This document shows, in pieces, positions 5,631 to 6,964 of a stretch of 6,964 nt of DNA. A program made the translations under genes and the position numbers. The notes under the pieces were generated by a model. That model had not been told where the DNA came from. It did not search any database and worked only from the letters and a program-made list of their open reading frames with translations. Source of the stretch: an uncultured Collinsella sp. (GTDB lineage Bacteria; Actinomycetota; Coriobacteriia; Coriobacteriales; Coriobacteriaceae); contig CABUUB010000090.1 in the NCBI GenBank assembly GCA_902494625.1, positions 1-6,964 of the forward strand, read 5' to 3'. Positions within the stretch are counted from its first letter, which is position 1. Every line of letters starts with the position of its first letter.

Positions 5631-6209
5631 ATGCAGGAGCTTGAGGATCGTATTCGCCATGACGGCATCGTAAAGGCCGGTAACGTCCTTAAGGTTGATG
5701 CCTTCCTCAACCACCAGTGCGACGTTGAGCTGTTCGACCACATGGGTGCCGAGTGGGCCCGTCTGTTCGAGGGTGTCGAGATCAACAAGATCCTGACCAT
5801 CGAGGCTTCGGGCATTGGTATGGCCTGCATCGCGGCTCAGCATTTTGGCGGCGTGCCGGTGGTCTTTGCCAAGAAGGCCCAGTCCATCAACCTCGACGGC
5901 GAGCAGTATGCCACGACCATCTATTCCTTTACCAAGCAGAAGGAGTACCCGGTCATCGTGGGTAAGCGTTTCCTGTCCGAGGGCGATAAGGTCCTGATTA
6001 TCGACGACTTCCTGGCCAACGGTTGCGCGCTTGAGGGCCTTATTAAGATCTGCGAGGCTGCGGGCGCCGAGGTTGCCGGCATTGGCATTGCCGTGGAGAA
6101 GGGTTTCCAGGGCGGTGGCGATAAGCTCCGCGAGCGCGGCTTCCGCGTTGAGAGCCTGGCTCGTATCGCCGAAATGGACTGCGAGAACGGCGAGATCACC
6201 TTCGCCTAA
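5631..6209 (+). CDS. xpt: Xanthine phosphoribosyltransferase
   Basis: This 192-residue cytoplasmic enzyme of purine salvage makes XMP from xanthine and PRPP. From memory it lines up end to end with Bacillus subtilis Xpt (about 194 residues): VLKVDAFLNHQ (19-29) is the characteristic N-terminal block, TIEASGIGMA (56-65) and VPVVFAKK (75-82) follow, and YSFTKQ (98-103) is typical of Xpt. The PRPP-binding signature is VLIIDDFLANG (121-131). AGIGIAVEKGFQ (149-160) and GFRVESLARI (170-179) close the fold and base-binding hood. The FLNHQ and YSFTKQ blocks separate it from adenine phosphoribosyltransferase and from PyrE. ATG 5631 has AGAAGGGG ending 7 nt upstream. It appears to be transcribed alone from the G-rich promoter region and ends at the palindrome at 6237-6272. 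Confidence 0.95.
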   Translation: MQELEDRIRHDGIVKAGNVLKVDAFLNHQCDVELFDHMGAEWARLFEGVEINKILTIEASGIGMACIAAQHFGGVPVVFAKKAQSINLDGEQYATTIYSFTKQKEYPVIVGKRFLSEGDKVLIIDDFLANGCALEGLIKICEAAGAEVAGIGIAVEKGFQGGGDKLRERGFRVESLARIAEMDCENGEITFA

Positions 6210-6236
6210 GCGCGCAACACAAACGATTGGTATGCG

Positions 6237-6272
6237 ATGTGACAAAGGGACTGTCCCTTTGTCACATTTTTT
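6237..6272 (+). terminator. Perfect 31-nt palindrome with T-run: xpt terminator and REP-like repeat copy 1
   Basis: The 15-nt arm 6237-6251 (ATGTGACAAAGGGAC) is the exact reverse complement of 6253-6267 around a single central T. A run of six T (6267-6272) follows, so the RNA would form a stem with a 3-nt tip and a U-tract. It lies 27 nt after the xpt stop and should terminate it. Its core GGGACTGTCCC and its GTGA flank are shared with the hairpin at 6683-6753, marking it as a repeat-family member rather than an ordinary terminator. Confidence 0.85.
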
Positions 6273-6292
6273 GTATGAGGGGAGGTGCTGAT

Positions 6293-6673
6293 ATGGATGA
6301 GAACAAGATGGGATGGCGCGAGTATGCGCGCTATGCCGAGATGTCAGTCGAGGAGTTGGCACGCGATTGCGAGGTGCAGGTGTTTCGCGCGACGGGTCCG
6401 GGCGGCCAGGGCGTGAACACGACGGACTCGGCGGTGCGCATGAAGCATGGGCCCACGGGGATTGTCGTGACGGCGCGTGAGAGCCGCAGTCAGTTTCAGA
6501 ATCGCAGCTGCTGTCTGCGTAAGCTGAGGGCAGAGCTCGAGCGTCGCGGGCGTCCACCGCGCCGACGCGTCAAGACCAAGGTGCCTCAGCGATCGCGCCA
6601 GCGCAGGCTTAACGACAAGCACTTCAACGCGATTAAAAAGGCCAACCGTCGCAAGCCGGGCGGGGAGGAATGA
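6293..6673 (+). CDS. Peptide chain release factor-like protein (GGQ domain only)
   Basis: This is a 126-residue basic protein containing just the peptidyl-hydrolase domain of class I release factors. The catalytic motif lies in FRATGPGGQGVNTTDSAVR (31-49), with GGQ at 37-39; its Gln positions water in the ribosomal peptidyl transferase centre. It continues with HGPTGIVV (53-60) and SRSQFQNR (65-72), typical of RF-1 domain proteins. The C-terminus (about 78-126) is strongly Arg/Lys rich, like the ArfB (YaeJ) tail that enters the empty mRNA channel. It lacks the codon-recognition domains, so ribosome rescue is more likely than normal termination, by inference. Differences from ArfB: GGQG instead of the usual GGQH, and a different tail pattern, so it may be a separate RF-like subfamily. 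ATG 6293 has GGGGAGG (6279-6285) 7 nt upstream; open frame further upstream runs into the palindrome and is ignored. No clear promoter fits after the palindrome's T-run. Confidence 0.88.
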   Translation: MDENKMGWREYARYAEMSVEELARDCEVQVFRATGPGGQGVNTTDSAVRMKHGPTGIVVTARESRSQFQNRSCCLRKLRAELERRGRPPRRRVKTKVPQRSRQRRLNDKHFNAIKKANRRKPGGEE

Positions 6674-6682
6674 TCTTCTTAA

Positions 6683-6753
6683 TAAGTTGCGGTGAAATAG
6701 GGACTGTTTTGCGGCTTTTGCTGCATAAACAGTCCCTATTTCACCGCAACTTA
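6683..6753. repeat. Long hairpin, REP-like repeat copy 2, between convergent genes
   Basis: The arm 6683-6709 is the exact reverse complement of 6727-6753 (27 bp). Past a bulged T (6726) a further 6 bp form (TGCGGC 6710-6715 with GCTGCA 6720-6725, one G-T pair), capped by a TTTT loop. The total is about 33 bp with a tetraloop. It starts 9 nt after the release-factor-like stop and ends 7 nt before the lipid kinase stop on the other strand. No T-run follows on either strand, so it is not a classic terminator, though it could still block or stabilise both 3' ends. Its outer half-site reads GTGAAATAGGGACTGT, 14 of 16 identical to copy 1 at 6237-6272. Confidence 0.9.
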
Positions 6754-6760
6754 GGTGGGG

Positions 6761-6964
6761 TTAGCGGGTTGGGTGCCAGACCTCGAGAACGGCGGGAAGG
6801 ATGTCGACCTCGATGCGCGAGGCGACGATGGGCTCGCCGTCGGCCTGGATGGGGTAGTCGGGCTCCTCAAAGGTGAGCTCGGCATGGCGGCAGCGGCGCA
6901 TACGAACCGGCGGCAGCTTGGTGTGGTGGCCATCTTTGGCCGAAAGGAACATGGGTAGGGCGAT
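6761..6964 (-). CDS. Diacylglycerol kinase/YegS-type lipid kinase, C-terminal part
   Basis: The minus-strand frame is open from the right edge to TAA (complement of 6761-6763), giving 67 C-terminal residues; the start lies outside. The sequence fits the end of the YegS/Rv2252/BmrU lipid kinase family (DAGK catalytic superfamily). A helix-like LPMFLSAKDGHH is followed by the beta-rich segment VRMRRCRHAEL, then the hallmark YPIQADGEPI, in which the DGE motif is near-invariant, and ILPAVLEVWHP, the usual closing strand (consensus about LPGALRVLVP). Such enzymes phosphorylate diacylglycerol or related lipids at the membrane. The catalytic N-terminal domain (GGDGT motif) is not in the window, so substrate and activity cannot be judged. 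It converges on the release-factor-like gene with the long hairpin between them. Confidence 0.85.
   Translation of the reverse strand: MALPMFLSAKDGHHTKLPPVRMRRCRHAELTFEEPDYPIQADGEPIVASRIEVDILPAVLEVWHPTR

Noticed and set aside
6227..6292. An N-terminal extension of the release-factor-like protein starting at ATG 6227
   Set aside because: The extension translates through the palindrome and T-run. ATG 6293 has an excellent Shine-Dalgarno.

Overview
The window reads like a chromosomal core segment of a high-GC Gram-positive gut actinobacterium of the class Coriobacteriia. Collinsella or a close relative is my best guess, from protein flavour, codon use and the GGGACTGTCCC-type palindromes; no search was run. 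Nearly all of it is explained by ordinary housekeeping genes.

Layout, left to right. Positions 1-443 hold the 3' end of rpsA (ribosomal protein S1), closed by a strong intrinsic terminator. An intergenic stretch of about 320 nt with two small foldable elements leads into rnpB, the RNase P RNA (about 768-1131), which has its own extended -10 promoter. A gap of about 230 nt with a long imperfect inverted repeat precedes yigZ (IMPACT/UPF0029 family, TTG start). yigZ ends in a long hairpin terminator and converges on a small cysteine-rich C_GCAxxG_C_C family gene on the minus strand. That gene is divergent from metY (O-acetylhomoserine sulfhydrylase), and the two share a 230-nt regulatory region containing a good sigma70-type promoter for metY. 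metY ends in a GC-rich terminator. Only 26 nt later an MFS drug/solute exporter begins. It resembles the DHA2 family but appears to lack that family's two extra central membrane helices. Next come xpt (xanthine phosphoribosyltransferase), a short GGQ-domain release-factor-like gene, and the 3' end of a minus-strand YegS/DagK-type lipid kinase running off the right edge.

Functional links are loose: translation and RNA processing (S1, RNase P, possible ribosome rescue factor), sulfur amino acid synthesis (metY, perhaps with the Cys-rich redox protein), purine salvage (xpt) and export (MFS). No phage, CRISPR, defence or biosynthetic cluster is visible.

The most notable structure lies at the right end. 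The GGQ gene is bracketed by two palindromes that share a 16-nt half-site (14 of 16 identical: GTGA, four variable bases, GGGACTGT). One is a perfect 31-nt palindrome followed by T6; the other is a hairpin of about 33 bp. They look like members of one dispersed REP-like repeat family, with one copy apparently serving as the xpt terminator and the other lying between convergent genes. I see no clear evidence of an undescribed multi-gene system.
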